DNA from: Campylobacter concisus UNSWCS | Lineage (GTDB): Bacteria > Campylobacterota > Campylobacteria > Campylobacterales > Campylobacteraceae | Direction of reading: 5' to 3' | Length of the DNA stretch: 53,453 nucleotides | NCBI RefSeq assembly: GCF_000466685.1 | Contig: NZ_ANNG01000016.1 | Location: 1 to 53,453, forward strand | Shown: positions 7,681-17,382 of the stretch, in pieces | Position numbering within the stretch: the stretch's first letter is position 1 | Layout: every line of letters begins with the position of its first letter | Position numbers and translations under genes: made by a program | The notes under the pieces: generated by a model | Databases searched by the model: none | The model's input: the letters and a program-made list of their open reading frames with translations, nothing else | What the model was told of the DNA's origin: nothing

Positions 7681-8505
7681 TTATACTTTTTTGATTCTGT
7701 CAACGACTTTTTGTATGATCCAGTCAGGCGTGCTAGCACCCGCACTTATGCCACACAAATTTTTGCCCTCAAACCATGATCCCTCAAGTTCTTCTTCGCT
7801 TTCTATTAGATAGCTATCTTCGCAAAAATTTTTAGATATTAGGTAGAGTTGTTTTGTGTTTGAGCTGTTTTTTCCGCCGATTATTATCATCACGTCAGCT
7901 CTTTTTGCTAAATTTTTAGCAGCCTCTTGATTTTCAAATGTCGCGTTGCAGATCGTGTTAAAAACGCGCAGCTCTTTTACATGAAGCATGAGATAGTTTG
8001 CGATCTGCATAAATTTCTCAACTTTTCTAGTCGTTTGACTAACAAGCGCGACCTTTTGCTTAAATTTGATGCCCTCTAGCTCGCTCTCTTCAAGCACGAC
8101 ATAGACGTTGCCCTTAGCATATGACTTCACCCCTTTTACCTCTGGGTGGTGCATGTCGCCAAAGATCACCACATCATAGCCCTCTTCGCTCATTTTTTCG
8201 CAAATTTGCTGTGGCTTTGTCACAAATGGACAAGTTGCGTCGATCACTTTTATATCGGTCTTTTTTAGCTCTGCAAGGTCGTTTTTAGTGATGCCATGAG
8301 TGCGGATGATCGCCTTTTTCTCATCTTTTAGCTCATCTATGCCCTCAAGCGTCTTTACATTGTAGTTTTTCTCAAGCCTGTTTATCTCTTCATTATTATG
8401 TATAAGCGGACCGATAGTTGCGGCATCTCCAGCGTTTTCAGCTATCTTTATCGCCCTTTTTACGCCAAAGCAAAATCCATAACTACTAGCAAGCTCGATC
8501 TTCAA
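7681..8505 (-). CDS. ispH: 4-hydroxy-3-methylbut-2-enyl diphosphate reductase
   Basis: This is the last enzyme of the non-mevalonate (MEP) isoprenoid pathway, reducing HMBPP to IPP and DMAPP. At 274 aa it is of the short type without an S1 extension. The three iron-sulfur cluster cysteines are Cys12, Cys92 and Cys186. Substrate-contact motifs RTHGITK (His70), MHHPEV (His120) and SAGASTPDW are intact. Its start lies 20 bases inside the end of aroA, indicating cotranscription from pheS. Confidence 0.97.
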   Translation of the reverse strand: MKIELASSYGFCFGVKRAIKIAENAGDAATIGPLIHNNEEINRLEKNYNVKTLEGIDELKDEKKAIIRTHGITKNDLAELKKTDIKVIDATCPFVTKPQQICEKMSEEGYDVVIFGDMHHPEVKGVKSYAKGNVYVVLEESELEGIKFKQKVALVSQTTRKVEKFMQIANYLMLHVKELRVFNTICNATFENQEAAKNLAKRADVMIIIGGKNSSNTKQLYLISKNFCEDSYLIESEEELEGSWFEGKNLCGISAGASTPDWIIQKVVDRIKKV

Positions 8506-9772
8506 CCCTAGCTCCCATTTTATTTAAAATTTCAGCAAAATTTGGAAACGAAGTGGCGATAAATTCGCTCTTTTCTATCTGCATGCCACATTTTAGTCCA
8601 AGTATGGCAAAGCTCATGGCGATCCTGTGATCTCCGTGGCTGTCTATCGTGGCAGATTTCGCCTCAGAGCCATTTACGATAAAGCCATCTTCAAGCTCGC
8701 TAGCATCGACACCGCACTGCTTTAGCGCATTTATCGTGACGGCTATCCTGTCGCTCTCTTTTACGCGAAGCTCTTTTGCATTTGTTAGCTTGCTTTGACC
8801 CTTGGCGCAGGCAAATGCGATGGCTAAAGCTGGGGCTTCGTCGATGAGCCACGAGATATTTTCGCTAACCTCTACACCTTTTAAATTTGGCGAGTATCTA
8901 ACTTCAATATCGCCGATATCTTCGTATTTGCTTGAGGTTTTGTGAAATTTTATCTCAGCGTCCATTTTTTCTAAAACCCTGTAAGCTTCGATGCGAGTTT
9001 TATTTAGCAAGATATTTTTTAAAATGATATGCGAATTTGGGATAATTAAAGCTGCGACCGCAAAGAAAAATGCCGAGCTTGGGTCATTTGGCACGTCTAT
9101 ATCAAGTGGCGCAAGTGGGCCTTTCATCGGCTCCAGAGTGATCTCTAGCTCGTCACGCTTTATATCAGCTCCCATGCCTGCAAGCATACGCTCAGTGTGG
9201 TCTCTGCTTAGCTCTGGCTCGCTAAATTTGCAGCCATTTGAGTAAAGAGCCGCCAGTAAAAGCGCACTTTTTACCTGAGCTGAGGCGATCTTGCTCTCAA
9301 AACTAAATCTTTCAAATTTAGTCCCTCTTATGCAAAGAGGAGCGTTGTTTGCGTTGTTTGCACCATCTATCTTTGCACCCATATCATTTAGAGGCTTTGC
9401 TATCCTTGCCATCGGGCGAGAATTTAAGTATTTATCGCCACTTAATACAAAAAGGCCCTCCTGTGCGGCTAGTAGCCCCATAAAAAGCCTCATCGCCGTG
9501 CCCGAGTTGCCACACTCTAAAATTTCATTTGGCTCTTTTATCTTTTGTGGCGGAGTGATCGTTATCTCAGCTCCGTTATCTTCGATCTTTGCGCCAAGGA
9601 GCTCGACGATCTTTAAGGTATTTAGCGTATCGCCTGCTCTTAGATAGTTTCTAACGCGAGATGGTTTGTCGCTTAAAAGCGAAAACATTGCACATCTATG
9701 CGAGATAGACTTGTCAGCTGCGATGTCATAGATGGTTAAATTTAGACTTTTTTCTAATGGATAAATTCTCAT
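8486..9772 (-). CDS. aroA: 3-phosphoshikimate 1-carboxyvinyltransferase (EPSP synthase)
   Basis: EPSP synthase joins PEP to shikimate-3-phosphate in the chorismate pathway. The protein is 428 aa. Conserved elements are ADKSISHR (Lys21, Ser22, Arg26), GNSGTAMRL, RVKESDRI and HGDHRIAMS. It sits in the phenylalanyl-tRNA synthetase operon: its ATG overlaps the pheT stop by four bases and its end overlaps ispH by 20. This ties aromatic amino-acid synthesis to tRNA(Phe) charging by position only. Confidence 0.97.
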   Translation of the reverse strand: MRIYPLEKSLNLTIYDIAADKSISHRCAMFSLLSDKPSRVRNYLRAGDTLNTLKIVELLGAKIEDNGAEITITPPQKIKEPNEILECGNSGTAMRLFMGLLAAQEGLFVLSGDKYLNSRPMARIAKPLNDMGAKIDGANNANNAPLCIRGTKFERFSFESKIASAQVKSALLLAALYSNGCKFSEPELSRDHTERMLAGMGADIKRDELEITLEPMKGPLAPLDIDVPNDPSSAFFFAVAALIIPNSHIILKNILLNKTRIEAYRVLEKMDAEIKFHKTSSKYEDIGDIEVRYSPNLKGVEVSENISWLIDEAPALAIAFACAKGQSKLTNAKELRVKESDRIAVTINALKQCGVDASELEDGFIVNGSEAKSATIDSHGDHRIAMSFAILGLKCGMQIEKSEFIATSFPNFAEILNKMGARVEDRAC

Positions 9773-12105
9773 CTTATTCCGATATTTAGTTTCTCTTTTA
9801 GCTCACTTAAAATTTTATCCATAAGTGCGTTTATATCGTCATCTTCGAGCGTTTTTTCCATATCTTGAAATGTAAATTTAAGGCTAAGGCTGATCGCACC
9901 GTTTAGTTTCGCATCTTTATAGATATCAACCGGCAAGAACTCTTTTAGCTCTTTTAAATTTAGCCCTCTTATGCACTCATAAATTCGTCCTGCCTCGAAA
10001 TTTTCAGGCACAATGAAACTAAGATCTCTTGTAGTGCTTTGGAATTTTGAGTAAGGCACTGCTAAGATTGGTTCAAATTTAAGCTTTGAAAAATCAATCT
10101 CACAGACATAAGTTTTAGGCAGATCTCTTTTTGCCTCTACTCTTGCATCTACTCTGCCAATATAGCCGATCTTTTCGCCATTTTGATAGATGTGCGCCTG
10201 CTCGTATGGGCTAAGATAAGATATTTCGCGGCAAGGTTTTAGCTCAAATTTACCTATTACATTTTGCACCATCGCTGCAAATGCGTAGAAATTTGCCTCT
10301 TCGCCCTTTGCGCCGTTTATAAGTGTTGGCTCTTTTAAGAGACCTGATACGACAAAGCCTAAATTTAAGCCTTGGTTTGCATTTTCATCAAAAACTTCGC
10401 CAAGCTCAAAAAGTCTAACTGAACGTTTTGAGTTTTTGATGTTTTTCTCGCTTGAGCTTAGAAGGTGATTAACAAGTGCTGGTCTAAGCGTGTTTAGCTC
10501 GTTGTTTATAGGATTTAGTATCTTGATCTTGCAAGGTTTGAAATTTAGCTCACCTAGCTCATCAAAGCTGTCAAATACGTAGTGCACGCTTTCAAAAAAG
10601 CCATTGTCGGCTGCACGGTGTCTTAAATTTAAAGCATTTTTATAGTCAAAATATGTCTTATTTAGCCTATTTTTCTCAGAAAAATTTAGCGGCGTTGAGG
10701 CGATATTGTCGATGCCTATTATCCTTACGATCTCCTCGCAGATATCATGAGAATTTACGATGTCATGGCGAAATAACGGCACTTTTACGTTAAAGCTCTC
10801 TTGCTCGACATTTACCGCGATCTCAAAGCCAAGTTTCTTTAAAATTTTAACGACATCGTTTCTTGCAACCTCTTGACCGATCATATTTTTAAGCTCACCA
10901 AGTGAGATGCTAAGCGTGATAGGCTCGGTGTTTAGAAGCGATTGTTGTGAGCCAGCAAAAAGGCTTAGGCTATCTTTAAAGCTAGCTAGCCTTTTAAAAA
11001 GATAGTCCGCCCCGTAAGCTAAATTTGGCTCGCTACCACGGCTTGAGCGATACACTTGATCGCCTTTTGGTAAATTTTTATTTTCAAAAATGGCCTTTGA
11101 GACAACATCTGGTTTTACGTAGCTAGCCTCTACCAAGATCACCTTTGAGCCCTCATCGACCCTAGCTTCATCGCTTTGGTAAATTCCAGCAACGCCTAAA
11201 TTTCTATCCTCACAAAAGACCACGCACTCGCCATTTTCGCCATTTTTGATGTCAAAAACTGCCTTTTCGCCCTCGCCTACAAGCTTAGCGTGATCATAAG
11301 CTCTAAACAAGACGCCCGTGCAAAATGTCGCGTATTCAAGCAGTCTTTCTACTAAATTTGTCTTTTGGCAATCAATTAGAGCTAACCTCAACCTAGTTAA
11401 TAAATTTTCACTTAACGCATTTTTTAGCTCAAATGCTTTATACAAAAACGAGCCATTTACCTTATCTTCGGTTCGCACAGACGCGATCCTGCCGATGCCT
11501 AGTAAATTTTCGCTATCTTCATTTTCGTGGCTATCTTTCATATTTAGATCAAGCGCAGTGCAAATTTCTCTTGCGATGCCGTGTAAATTTTGGCAGTCGC
11601 CTCTGTTGGCTGTGACATCAACCTCGATGATCACATCTTTAAACGCTTCAAATTCGCCAAGACTTGTGCCAAGTTTTAGCTTGCCGATACTCTCATCAAG
11701 TGGCAAGATGCCGTCATTTGTCTTAGGTAGTCCTAGCTCAGTTGAAGAGCAGATCATGCCGCATGACTCGATGCCTCTTAGCTTTGCCTTTTTGATCTCA
11801 AGACCATTTGGCATCGTCGTGCCAATGAGCGCGACTGGCACAAACTGACCAGCCTCGACGTTTTTAGCCCCGCACACGATCTGAAGCGTTTCGCTGCCAA
11901 CATCAACCTGACAAACGCTTAGCTTATCGGCATCTGGGTGCTTTTCTCTACTTTTTACGTAGCCAACTACGATGCTTTTTGGTAAATTTATCTCTTTATA
12001 GCTATCAACTTCTAAACCGATTGAATTTAATGTCTTTGAAAGTGTCTCACCGCTAACCTCGCTAAGGTCGATCCACTCGTTTAACCAATGCTTTGAAATT
12101 ATCAT
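9769..12105 (-). CDS. pheT: Phenylalanyl-tRNA synthetase beta subunit
   Basis: The 778-residue beta chain of the alpha2-beta2 PheRS is full length. The domain order is visible: an N-terminal tRNA-binding (EMAP-like) domain at about 40-155, the B3/B4 editing domain, the B5 domain, a catalytic-like core and a C-terminal ferredoxin-fold anticodon-binding domain (about 685-778, beginning near [13 protein letters not shown]). It overlaps pheS by four bases upstream and aroA by four downstream. Confidence 0.97.
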   Translation of the reverse strand: MIISKHWLNEWIDLSEVSGETLSKTLNSIGLEVDSYKEINLPKSIVVGYVKSREKHPDADKLSVCQVDVGSETLQIVCGAKNVEAGQFVPVALIGTTMPNGLEIKKAKLRGIESCGMICSSTELGLPKTNDGILPLDESIGKLKLGTSLGEFEAFKDVIIEVDVTANRGDCQNLHGIAREICTALDLNMKDSHENEDSENLLGIGRIASVRTEDKVNGSFLYKAFELKNALSENLLTRLRLALIDCQKTNLVERLLEYATFCTGVLFRAYDHAKLVGEGEKAVFDIKNGENGECVVFCEDRNLGVAGIYQSDEARVDEGSKVILVEASYVKPDVVSKAIFENKNLPKGDQVYRSSRGSEPNLAYGADYLFKRLASFKDSLSLFAGSQQSLLNTEPITLSISLGELKNMIGQEVARNDVVKILKKLGFEIAVNVEQESFNVKVPLFRHDIVNSHDICEEIVRIIGIDNIASTPLNFSEKNRLNKTYFDYKNALNLRHRAADNGFFESVHYVFDSFDELGELNFKPCKIKILNPINNELNTLRPALVNHLLSSSEKNIKNSKRSVRLFELGEVFDENANQGLNLGFVVSGLLKEPTLINGAKGEEANFYAFAAMVQNVIGKFELKPCREISYLSPYEQAHIYQNGEKIGYIGRVDARVEAKRDLPKTYVCEIDFSKLKFEPILAVPYSKFQSTTRDLSFIVPENFEAGRIYECIRGLNLKELKEFLPVDIYKDAKLNGAISLSLKFTFQDMEKTLEDDDINALMDKILSELKEKLNIGIR

Positions 12106-13097
12106 TTAAACTGCTCCAACAATCTTAAATCTCCCTCAAAAAGTGACCTTAGATCAGGCACTCTATGAAGCAACATCGCAAATCTCTCAACGCCAAGGCC
12201 AAAGGCATATCCACTTACATTTTTATAGCCAACCGCCTTAAATACATTTGGATCAACGACGCCGCATCCAAGCACCTCAAGCCAAGTAGTCTGCTTGCAC
12301 ACCCTGCAGCCCTTGCCATGGCAGAATATACAACTAATATCAACCTCTGCACTAGGCTCCGTAAATGGGAAAAAGCTAGGGCGAAAACGCACTTCAACGT
12401 CGCCAAACATGTGCTTTAAAAAGCCCTCTAACATTGATTTTAAATTTGCAAAGCTAACTTTCTCAGCATCCTCCACCACAAGGCCCTCGACCTGGTGAAA
12501 CATCGGTGTATGCGTTAAGTCCATATCACGTCTAAAGACCGTGCCTGGCGCTATCATGCGAATAGGTGGCTTTTGATTTAGCATAGTTCGCACCTGAACT
12601 GGGCTCGTATGCGTCCTTAAAAGTCTAAAATCATCTAGGTAAAATGTATCTTGCATATCCCTTGCTGGGTGGTATTTTGGTAAATTTAGCGCCTCAAAGT
12701 TGTGAAAATCATCTTCTATAAGCGGCCCAGTCTCGAGCGAGAAATTTAGAGCTAAAAAGTACTCGATTATCTTATCCATCGTAGCCATCACAGGGTGCAG
12801 CGCCCCGCTAGCAACAGGCTCGTTAAAGAGCGTGATATCAGCGGCCTCTTTTTTCATCTTGTTATCTATCTCTTGCTCGCTAAGCTCAGCCTTTTTAGCT
12901 TCTATAAGCGCGCTTAGCTCATCTCTTTGCTTGTTTAAATTTGCTGCAAATTCCTTTTTCTCATTCTCGCCAAGCTCTTTTAGCTTTGCAAAGCCTTGCG
13001 CCAAGATGCCCTTTTTGCCAAAAATTTCTACCCTGACCTTCTCCAGATCATCAAGAGTTGAAATTTCATTTTTGATTTTGTTAATGAAATCTTGCAA
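12102..13097 (-). CDS. pheS: Phenylalanyl-tRNA synthetase alpha subunit
   Basis: This catalytic chain (331 aa) of PheRS has an N-terminal coiled coil (about 1-85) that grips tRNA. The class II core follows: motif 2 with [18 protein letters not shown] and motif 3 [11 protein letters not shown] Cys-rich insertion ([15 protein letters not shown]) sits between them, a pattern of Campylobacterota-type PheS that may bind zinc (inference). It is the first gene of the pheS-pheT-aroA-ispH unit; the 118 bases before it separate it from the divergent HIT gene. Confidence 0.97.
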   Translation of the reverse strand: MQDFINKIKNEISTLDDLEKVRVEIFGKKGILAQGFAKLKELGENEKKEFAANLNKQRDELSALIEAKKAELSEQEIDNKMKKEAADITLFNEPVASGALHPVMATMDKIIEYFLALNFSLETGPLIEDDFHNFEALNLPKYHPARDMQDTFYLDDFRLLRTHTSPVQVRTMLNQKPPIRMIAPGTVFRRDMDLTHTPMFHQVEGLVVEDAEKVSFANLKSMLEGFLKHMFGDVEVRFRPSFFPFTEPSAEVDISCIFCHGKGCRVCKQTTWLEVLGCGVVDPNVFKAVGYKNVSGYAFGLGVERFAMLLHRVPDLRSLFEGDLRLLEQFK

Positions 13098-13184
13098 TTT
13101 TTTACCTTTATGAATTTTTGCATCGATTTTATAGAAAAAGAGTTAAAATCAAGATAAAAAGCGCGAAATTTAAGCACACTTTGA

Positions 13185-13190
13185 TATAAT
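13185..13190 (+). promoter_or_regulatory. Probable -10 box for the HIT gene
   Basis: TATAAT 26 bases before the ATG at 13216, with the ribosome-binding site AAAGGAG at 13204-13210. This lies in the divergent pheS/HIT intergenic region. Confidence 0.55.
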
Positions 13191-13215
13191 TTCTCAAACT
13201 TTCAAAGGAGCTAAA

Positions 13216-13569
13216 ATGACCATATTTGAAAAGATCGTTGCTGGTGAAATTCCTTGTAACAAAGTGCTTGAAAGCGAGAAATTTCTAGCTTTTAACGACA
13301 TCAACCCAAAAGCGCCGATCCACATCCTCATCATCCCTAAAAAACACTACAAAAACTTCCAAGAGATGGATCCAGTTTTGATGGGTGAGATGACTAAATT
13401 TATCCAAGAAGTGGCGAGCTTAATGGGCGTTGATAAGAGCGGATACCGCCTCATAACAAACTGCGGTGAAAACGGCGGTCAAGAGGTTATGCACCTGCAC
13501 TTTCACTTACTTGCTGGCGCAAAACTTGGCTGGAGTGAAGGTGTAGCTGATCCACAAAGCACATTTTAA
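13216..13569 (+). CDS. HIT family nucleotide hydrolase/transferase (HinT-like)
   Basis: This 117-residue protein is a complete histidine-triad protein of the HinT (purine nucleoside phosphoramidase) branch. The triad is His93-x-His95-x-His97 in HLHFHLLAG. Also typical are the N-terminal FEKIVAGEIP and the PIHILIIPK strand. Such enzymes hydrolyse AMP-lysine or aminoacyl-adenylates and may clean up synthetase by-products. It is a single-gene unit, divergent from pheS, ending in a strong hairpin at 13575-13603. Confidence 0.95.
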   Translation: MTIFEKIVAGEIPCNKVLESEKFLAFNDINPKAPIHILIIPKKHYKNFQEMDPVLMGEMTKFIQEVASLMGVDKSGYRLITNCGENGGQEVMHLHFHLLAGAKLGWSEGVADPQSTF

Positions 13570-13574
13570 AAATA

Positions 13575-13603
13575 AAATTTAGACTCTTTTTGAGTCTAAA
13601 TTT
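13575..13603. terminator. Bidirectional hairpin terminator, HIT gene / chemoreceptor
   Basis: A perfect 12-bp stem (13575-13586 with 13592-13603) of the form AAATTTAGACTC / GAGTCTAAATTT surrounds a five-T loop. It lies between two converging genes. The A/T ends can act as U-tracts on either strand. Confidence 0.8.
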
Positions 13604-13648
13604 CACTTCAAATTTTTACTTTTTAAAACATCATAAATTTAAATAAAT

Positions 13649-14731
13649 TTATTTCCTAGCGGCTTTTACCGCTTCAAGTAGCTCTTCAAAGCCTGCCTTA
13701 CTTGAGTGCTCGACGTCCTTTAGTATCTCGACACCTGCTAAATGTCCCTTATCTTTGTCAGCAAAAATCGCCATAGCCTTATCTAGTCCGTGATGGACAT
13801 TTTCGTGGTGCGCAGCTATGCTTGAGAGGGTTCTTGGATCTTTTATGATGGTATTTTTCACATCCTTTTCATACCACTTGCCAAATCTACACTCATGCAC
13901 GTCTTGAATTTTATTTATCTCGCCAAGCAAGACGCCTCGGTAGCCATTTAGCTTCATGTTGATGTGATCTATCTTGCCGTTACTTACATTTACTTCGTTT
14001 GTTACGTTTAGGGCTTGATTTAGGATGTTTTGCGTGTTGGCATTTACGCTTGAGATGTTGCCCTCAAAGCCACCTAAAATTTGCATCGCATTTGCTGAAA
14101 TTTTAGAGAAACTCTCGCTCATTTCTATCATCGTGTTCGCACTTTGCTTAAGGCCATTTATATTTACTTCAACCTCAAGCGTAGCCTTTTGCGTGCGCTC
14201 TGCAAGCTTTCTAACCTCATCTGCAACGACTGCAAAGCCTCGTCCATGCTCGCCCGCACGAGCCGCCTCGATAGCAGCATTTAGTGCTAGCAAATTTGTC
14301 TGATCTGAGATGTCTTTTATGAGATTTATGATCTCAACAATAGAATTTACACTTCCATCAAGCGAAGAGGCGTCGTTTGAGAGATCGCCACTCATCTGGC
14401 TTACTTGCTCGATCGAGCTTAAAATTTCAGCCGTTTGAGACTTGAGCTCGCCTGTTTCTTTGAAGGTTTTTTCATTTAAATGGTTTATATTTTCAAGCAT
14501 TTTTAGGTTTTCTTCGATGGTTGATTGTAAGAAATTCATACCATCTTGATAGCTAGTAAGCAGCAAATTTACAGCCTCTTGCTTATCCTTAGCTTGCTCT
14601 TTTGGCTCGCAAGTTTTGGCATTTTTTAGCTCATTTTTAAGTGCTAAAATCTCAACCTTTAAAGCTTCATTTTCTCTCTCTAAAGCTTCATTTTTACTAC
14701 CAAGCTCTTTGCTTTTGCTGTCAAAAAACAT
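13649..14731 (-). CDS. Soluble methyl-accepting chemotaxis protein with CZB domain
   Basis: This 360-aa chemoreceptor has no membrane segment and so should sense inside the cell. Residues 1-60 form a Lys/Glu-rich coiled coil. The signalling domain follows, with the hairpin tip containing [14 protein letters not shown] and the [16 protein letters not shown] stretch. The C-terminus (about 258-345) is a chemoreceptor zinc-binding (CZB) domain: IDH, then CRFGKWY, then HHENVHH, giving the 3-His/1-Cys site. CZB domains bind zinc very tightly, and hypochlorite oxidation of the Cys has been reported as a signal. There is no CheB-type tail pentapeptide. It is likely a single-gene unit. Confidence 0.92.
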   Translation of the reverse strand: MFFDSKSKELGSKNEALERENEALKVEILALKNELKNAKTCEPKEQAKDKQEAVNLLLTSYQDGMNFLQSTIEENLKMLENINHLNEKTFKETGELKSQTAEILSSIEQVSQMSGDLSNDASSLDGSVNSIVEIINLIKDISDQTNLLALNAAIEAARAGEHGRGFAVVADEVRKLAERTQKATLEVEVNINGLKQSANTMIEMSESFSKISANAMQILGGFEGNISSVNANTQNILNQALNVTNEVNVSNGKIDHINMKLNGYRGVLLGEINKIQDVHECRFGKWYEKDVKNTIIKDPRTLSSIAAHHENVHHGLDKAMAIFADKDKGHLAGVEILKDVEHSSKAGFEELLEAVKAARK

Positions 14732-14777
14732 TTTTCATCCTTTAAAATTTGTAAATTTTGCGTAATTATAACTCTTT

Positions 14778-16178
14778 TTACTTAAGCCAGTCGTCTAAAA
14801 TTTGAATTTGCTCTTCAACACTTTTATTTGACGTGCCGCCTTTTGAGTAACGTGCCTCTTTTGAAGCATACAAATCAAGAAATTTAACGGCTTTTGTATC
14901 TAAATTATCATCAACGCTTTTTAGCTGCTCTTCGTTTAATTCACTTAAATCAAGTCCCAAGCTTTCAGCCTTTGCAACAGCTTTACCCACTATAAAGTGA
15001 GCTGTCCTAAATGGGATATTTTTCTCACGCACTAGATAGTCCGCCAGATCAGTGGCACTTAGATGCCCTGTTTTTGTCGCTTTTAGCATATTTTTTTCAT
15101 TAAATTTAGCCGTTTTTATCATCTCATTTAGAATGGTAGCCGAGCTTAAAATGGTCGCAACGCTATCAAAAACACCCTCTTTATCTTCTTGCATATCTTT
15201 ATTGTAAGCAAGTGGCAAGCCCTTCATCGTAGTTAGCAGCGCTACTAAATTTCCATTTACACGCCCAGTTTTGCCGCGTATGAGCTCGGCGACGTCTGGA
15301 TTTTTCTTTTGAGGCATGATGGAGCTACCTGTGCTGTAAGCGTCGCTAATGCTTACAAAGCCAAATTCCTGCGAGCTCCAAAGTATGAGCTCCTCACAAA
15401 GCCTAGAAGCGTGCGTCATAAAAACGCTAATGTTAAATAAAATTTCAAGCGCAAAGTCGCGGTCGCTCACACTATCCATCGCATTTTGCGTGCAGCCTGC
15501 AAAGCCAAGCTCGCTTGCAACGATGCTCCTATCTATCTTGTGCGGCGTGCCTGCAAGGGCTGCTGAGCCAAGCGGACTTAGGTTGTTTCGCTCATACGAG
15601 CTGACAAATCGCTCAAAATCCCTTTTAAACATAAAAGCGTATGCTAGTAAATGATAGCTAAGGCTTACTGGCTGGGCATGCTGAAGGTGTGTGTAGCCTG
15701 GCATTAGCGTATCTTTGTGGTTTTTGGCTAAATTTGCAAGCGTGGCGATGAGCTCTTTGATGAGAGATGAAATTTCTAAATTTTTCTTCAAAACATAAAA
15801 TTTAAAATCAAGCGCAACTTGGTCATTTCTGCTTCTAGCTGTGTGTAGTCTGCCGCCAAGCTCAGCTCCTATGATCTCGCTAAGGCGCTTTTCAACGGCC
15901 ATGTGGATATCCTCATCCTCTATCTTAAAAGCAAATTTACCAGCTCTTATCTCAGCCAAAACCTCATCAAGCCCTTTTATGATCGCCTCTGACTCGTCTT
16001 TTTTCAAAATTCCGCAAATTCCTAGCATTTTAGCGTGCGCTTTACTGCCAGCGATGTCCTCTTCAAAAAGATTTTTATCAAAATTTATAGAAGCGTTAAA
16101 TTCTTCAAGCAACTTCGAGCTAGCCTCGCTAAATCTGCCCTCCCACATCTTTTTATGTGCGTTTTCATTTTTTTTCAT
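14778..16178 (-). CDS. argH: Argininosuccinate lyase
   Basis: It catalyses the last step of arginine biosynthesis, splitting argininosuccinate into arginine and fumarate. The length (466 aa) is standard. The superfamily signature [12 protein letters not shown] is present, with the mobile-loop serines, along with [11 protein letters not shown] and the catalytic-histidine region THLQHAQPV. It is a single-gene unit on the minus strand. An alternative start at the Met of MWEGRF, ten codons later, is possible; a weak AAAGG precedes the longer start. Confidence 0.96.
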   Translation of the reverse strand: MKKNENAHKKMWEGRFSEASSKLLEEFNASINFDKNLFEEDIAGSKAHAKMLGICGILKKDESEAIIKGLDEVLAEIRAGKFAFKIEDEDIHMAVEKRLSEIIGAELGGRLHTARSRNDQVALDFKFYVLKKNLEISSLIKELIATLANLAKNHKDTLMPGYTHLQHAQPVSLSYHLLAYAFMFKRDFERFVSSYERNNLSPLGSAALAGTPHKIDRSIVASELGFAGCTQNAMDSVSDRDFALEILFNISVFMTHASRLCEELILWSSQEFGFVSISDAYSTGSSIMPQKKNPDVAELIRGKTGRVNGNLVALLTTMKGLPLAYNKDMQEDKEGVFDSVATILSSATILNEMIKTAKFNEKNMLKATKTGHLSATDLADYLVREKNIPFRTAHFIVGKAVAKAESLGLDLSELNEEQLKSVDDNLDTKAVKFLDLYASKEARYSKGGTSNKSVEEQIQILDDWLK

Positions 16179-16349
16179 AGCTTTGCCTTTGATTAATTTT
16201 GCGTGATTTTAACAAAATGGTACTTAACTAGGCTTTTACGAGCATTTTAAAAAATAAAATTTTTGGTCAAAAAGGTGAAATGTAATATAAAAATTATGTT
16301 AGAGTAGTAAAAAAGTTATATATATAATTTACATTTAAGGTTATTAAAA

Positions 16350-16355
16350 TATAAT
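16350..16355 (+). promoter_or_regulatory. Possible sigma-70 -10 box upstream of the small coiled-coil gene
   Basis: TATAAT about 95 bases before the ATG at 16449, preceded by AT-rich DNA. If used, it gives a long leader that includes the sigma-28 site. Confidence 0.3.
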
Positions 16356-16383
16356 TCGCCCAGCAACTTTTTAAAAACTATTT

Positions 16384-16409
16384 CAAGTTTTTTGATTTAT
16401 TGCCGATAT
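16384..16409 (+). promoter_or_regulatory. Sigma-28 (FliA) type flagellar promoter
   Basis: CAAGTTT (16384-16390), an 11-base spacer, then GCCGATAT (16402-16409). The enterobacterial FliA consensus is TAAAGTTT-N11-GCCGATAA, and Campylobacter sigma-28 promoters keep the CGATAT core. The -10 ends 39 bases before the ATG at 16449. An AAGGAAGGA ribosome-binding site follows at about 16436-16444. Confidence 0.75.
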
Positions 16410-16448
16410 AGTTATAAATGAAGAAATAAACTAAAAAGGAAGGACGAT

Positions 16449-16832
16449 ATGCAAATAGATGCAAATATGAACTCAAATGTTTTCTATCACAACGGCTACA
16501 CATCTATATCATCAAGTAGCGCTAAAACCAGCATATTAGTATCTTCTGGCTATGGTACAAAAGATATCGTTAGAAGTAATGATGTGCATGTCGAACAAAG
16601 AGAAGAAGTTAGACAAAAACCTACAATTATTAGAAAAGAAGATGTCACAGAGTTACAAAAAAATTTAGAAAAATTACAAGATCAAAGAAGCGATATAGCT
16701 GATCAAATTTCAAGCATCCAGCACCTGAAAGATCGTGATTCTATGCAGATGCTTCATCATCTAAATTTAGAACAATCAAGCATTCAAAATAACATTTTAA
16801 GTATTAAAACTCAGATGACTGAAATGGTATAG
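16449..16832 (+). CDS. Small coiled-coil protein, probably flagellar-coregulated
   Basis: I do not recognise the family. The 127 residues have no signal peptide or membrane segment. Residues 1-35 are rich in Asn/Ser/Thr (MNSNVFYHNGYTSISSSSA). Residues 36-60 are charged. Residues 60-127 are a predicted coiled coil of heptads rich in Leu, Gln, Ile and Asp, including a run of Met and His near 95-105. The sigma-28-like promoter and long ribosome-binding site suggest expression with late flagellar genes, as for the Fed/CiaI group of C. jejuni. It converges on the next gene over a shared hairpin. Confidence 0.8.
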   Translation: MQIDANMNSNVFYHNGYTSISSSSAKTSILVSSGYGTKDIVRSNDVHVEQREEVRQKPTIIRKEDVTELQKNLEKLQDQRSDIADQISSIQHLKDRDSMQMLHHLNLEQSSIQNNILSIKTQMTEMV

Positions 16833-16848
16833 GCTTGAGACTAAGCCT
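16831..16848. terminator. Hairpin between converging genes
   Basis: AGGCTT (16831-16836) pairs perfectly with AAGCCT (16843-16848) over a six-base loop, directly at the stop of the plus-strand gene. The right arm lies in the last codons of the minus-strand gene, so it is compact and probably bidirectional. No strong T-run is seen. Confidence 0.45.
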
Positions 16849-17380
16849 TACCGATAATAGTTTTTAAAACCAAACAAAAATCCTCTAAAAAGTATCCCAT
16901 TGACTTATAGAAGTTACTGTTAGCATTTTGTTCAAGCTCTTTTGCAAGTTGCTCGGCATATGGCAAGAAAAAAGAGAGGCTAAAAGCAGCAAGAAGTTGC
17001 ATAGACTCTTTAGTCGCCTCTTTTTTTAAGATATTTGCTATCAAAATGAGCTGATTTGAGATGCTATCAACCTCGCCCATTTTTGGCTCAAAATTTATAG
17101 CTTTGTAAAACTGCGCCAAATCATCTTTTGCACTTGAAAAATAATAACTTGCTTCAAACTTTTGTTTCAAAATTACATAATCATCACACAAGACAGCACT
17201 ACTCTCATCTTTGATAAATTTAGCGTAAAGTTCGTTTCCTTTTACGTTCGCATCACTCTTTGTCTGTGTTATCCACGCACTTGTCTTTTTGATACGCATA
17301 AAAGATGAGATACCCAAGATGCCATTAAAATTTGTAGCAAGTGCAGCTGCTACGACGCTGTAAAGCTCTCCAAGTCTCAA
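16841..17380 (-). CDS. TorD/NarJ-like chaperone (tentative), last gene of the copper operon
   Basis: This 179-aa protein is all-helical, with no signal or membrane segment. The order of motifs resembles TorD/DmsD-type chaperones that load molybdoenzymes: a central DDYVILKQKFEASYYFSS, then a loop with FYKAINF, then a Ser/Asp-rich helix ISNQLILIANILKK, and a C-terminal LPYAEQLAKELEQNA helix. This is pattern similarity only. It starts two bases after the copA stop, so it is likely cotranscribed. A link of copper export to a cofactor chaperone is inferred from position. Function not established. Confidence 0.5.
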   Translation of the reverse strand: MRLGELYSVVAAALATNFNGILGISSFMRIKKTSAWITQTKSDANVKGNELYAKFIKDESSAVLCDDYVILKQKFEASYYFSSAKDDLAQFYKAINFEPKMGEVDSISNQLILIANILKKEATKESMQLLAAFSLSFFLPYAEQLAKELEQNANSNFYKSMGYFLEDFCLVLKTIIGKA

Positions 17381-17382
17381 AT

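Noticed and set aside
12165-12419. Plus-strand ORF of 84 aa inside pheS
   Set aside because: It is antisense to the strongly conserved pheS C-terminus and has no start signals.
16181-16448. Small RNA gene between argH and the sigma-28 promoter
   Set aside because: A TATAAT box at 16350 exists, but no terminator hairpin follows before the sigma-28 site, so a separate RNA cannot be supported.
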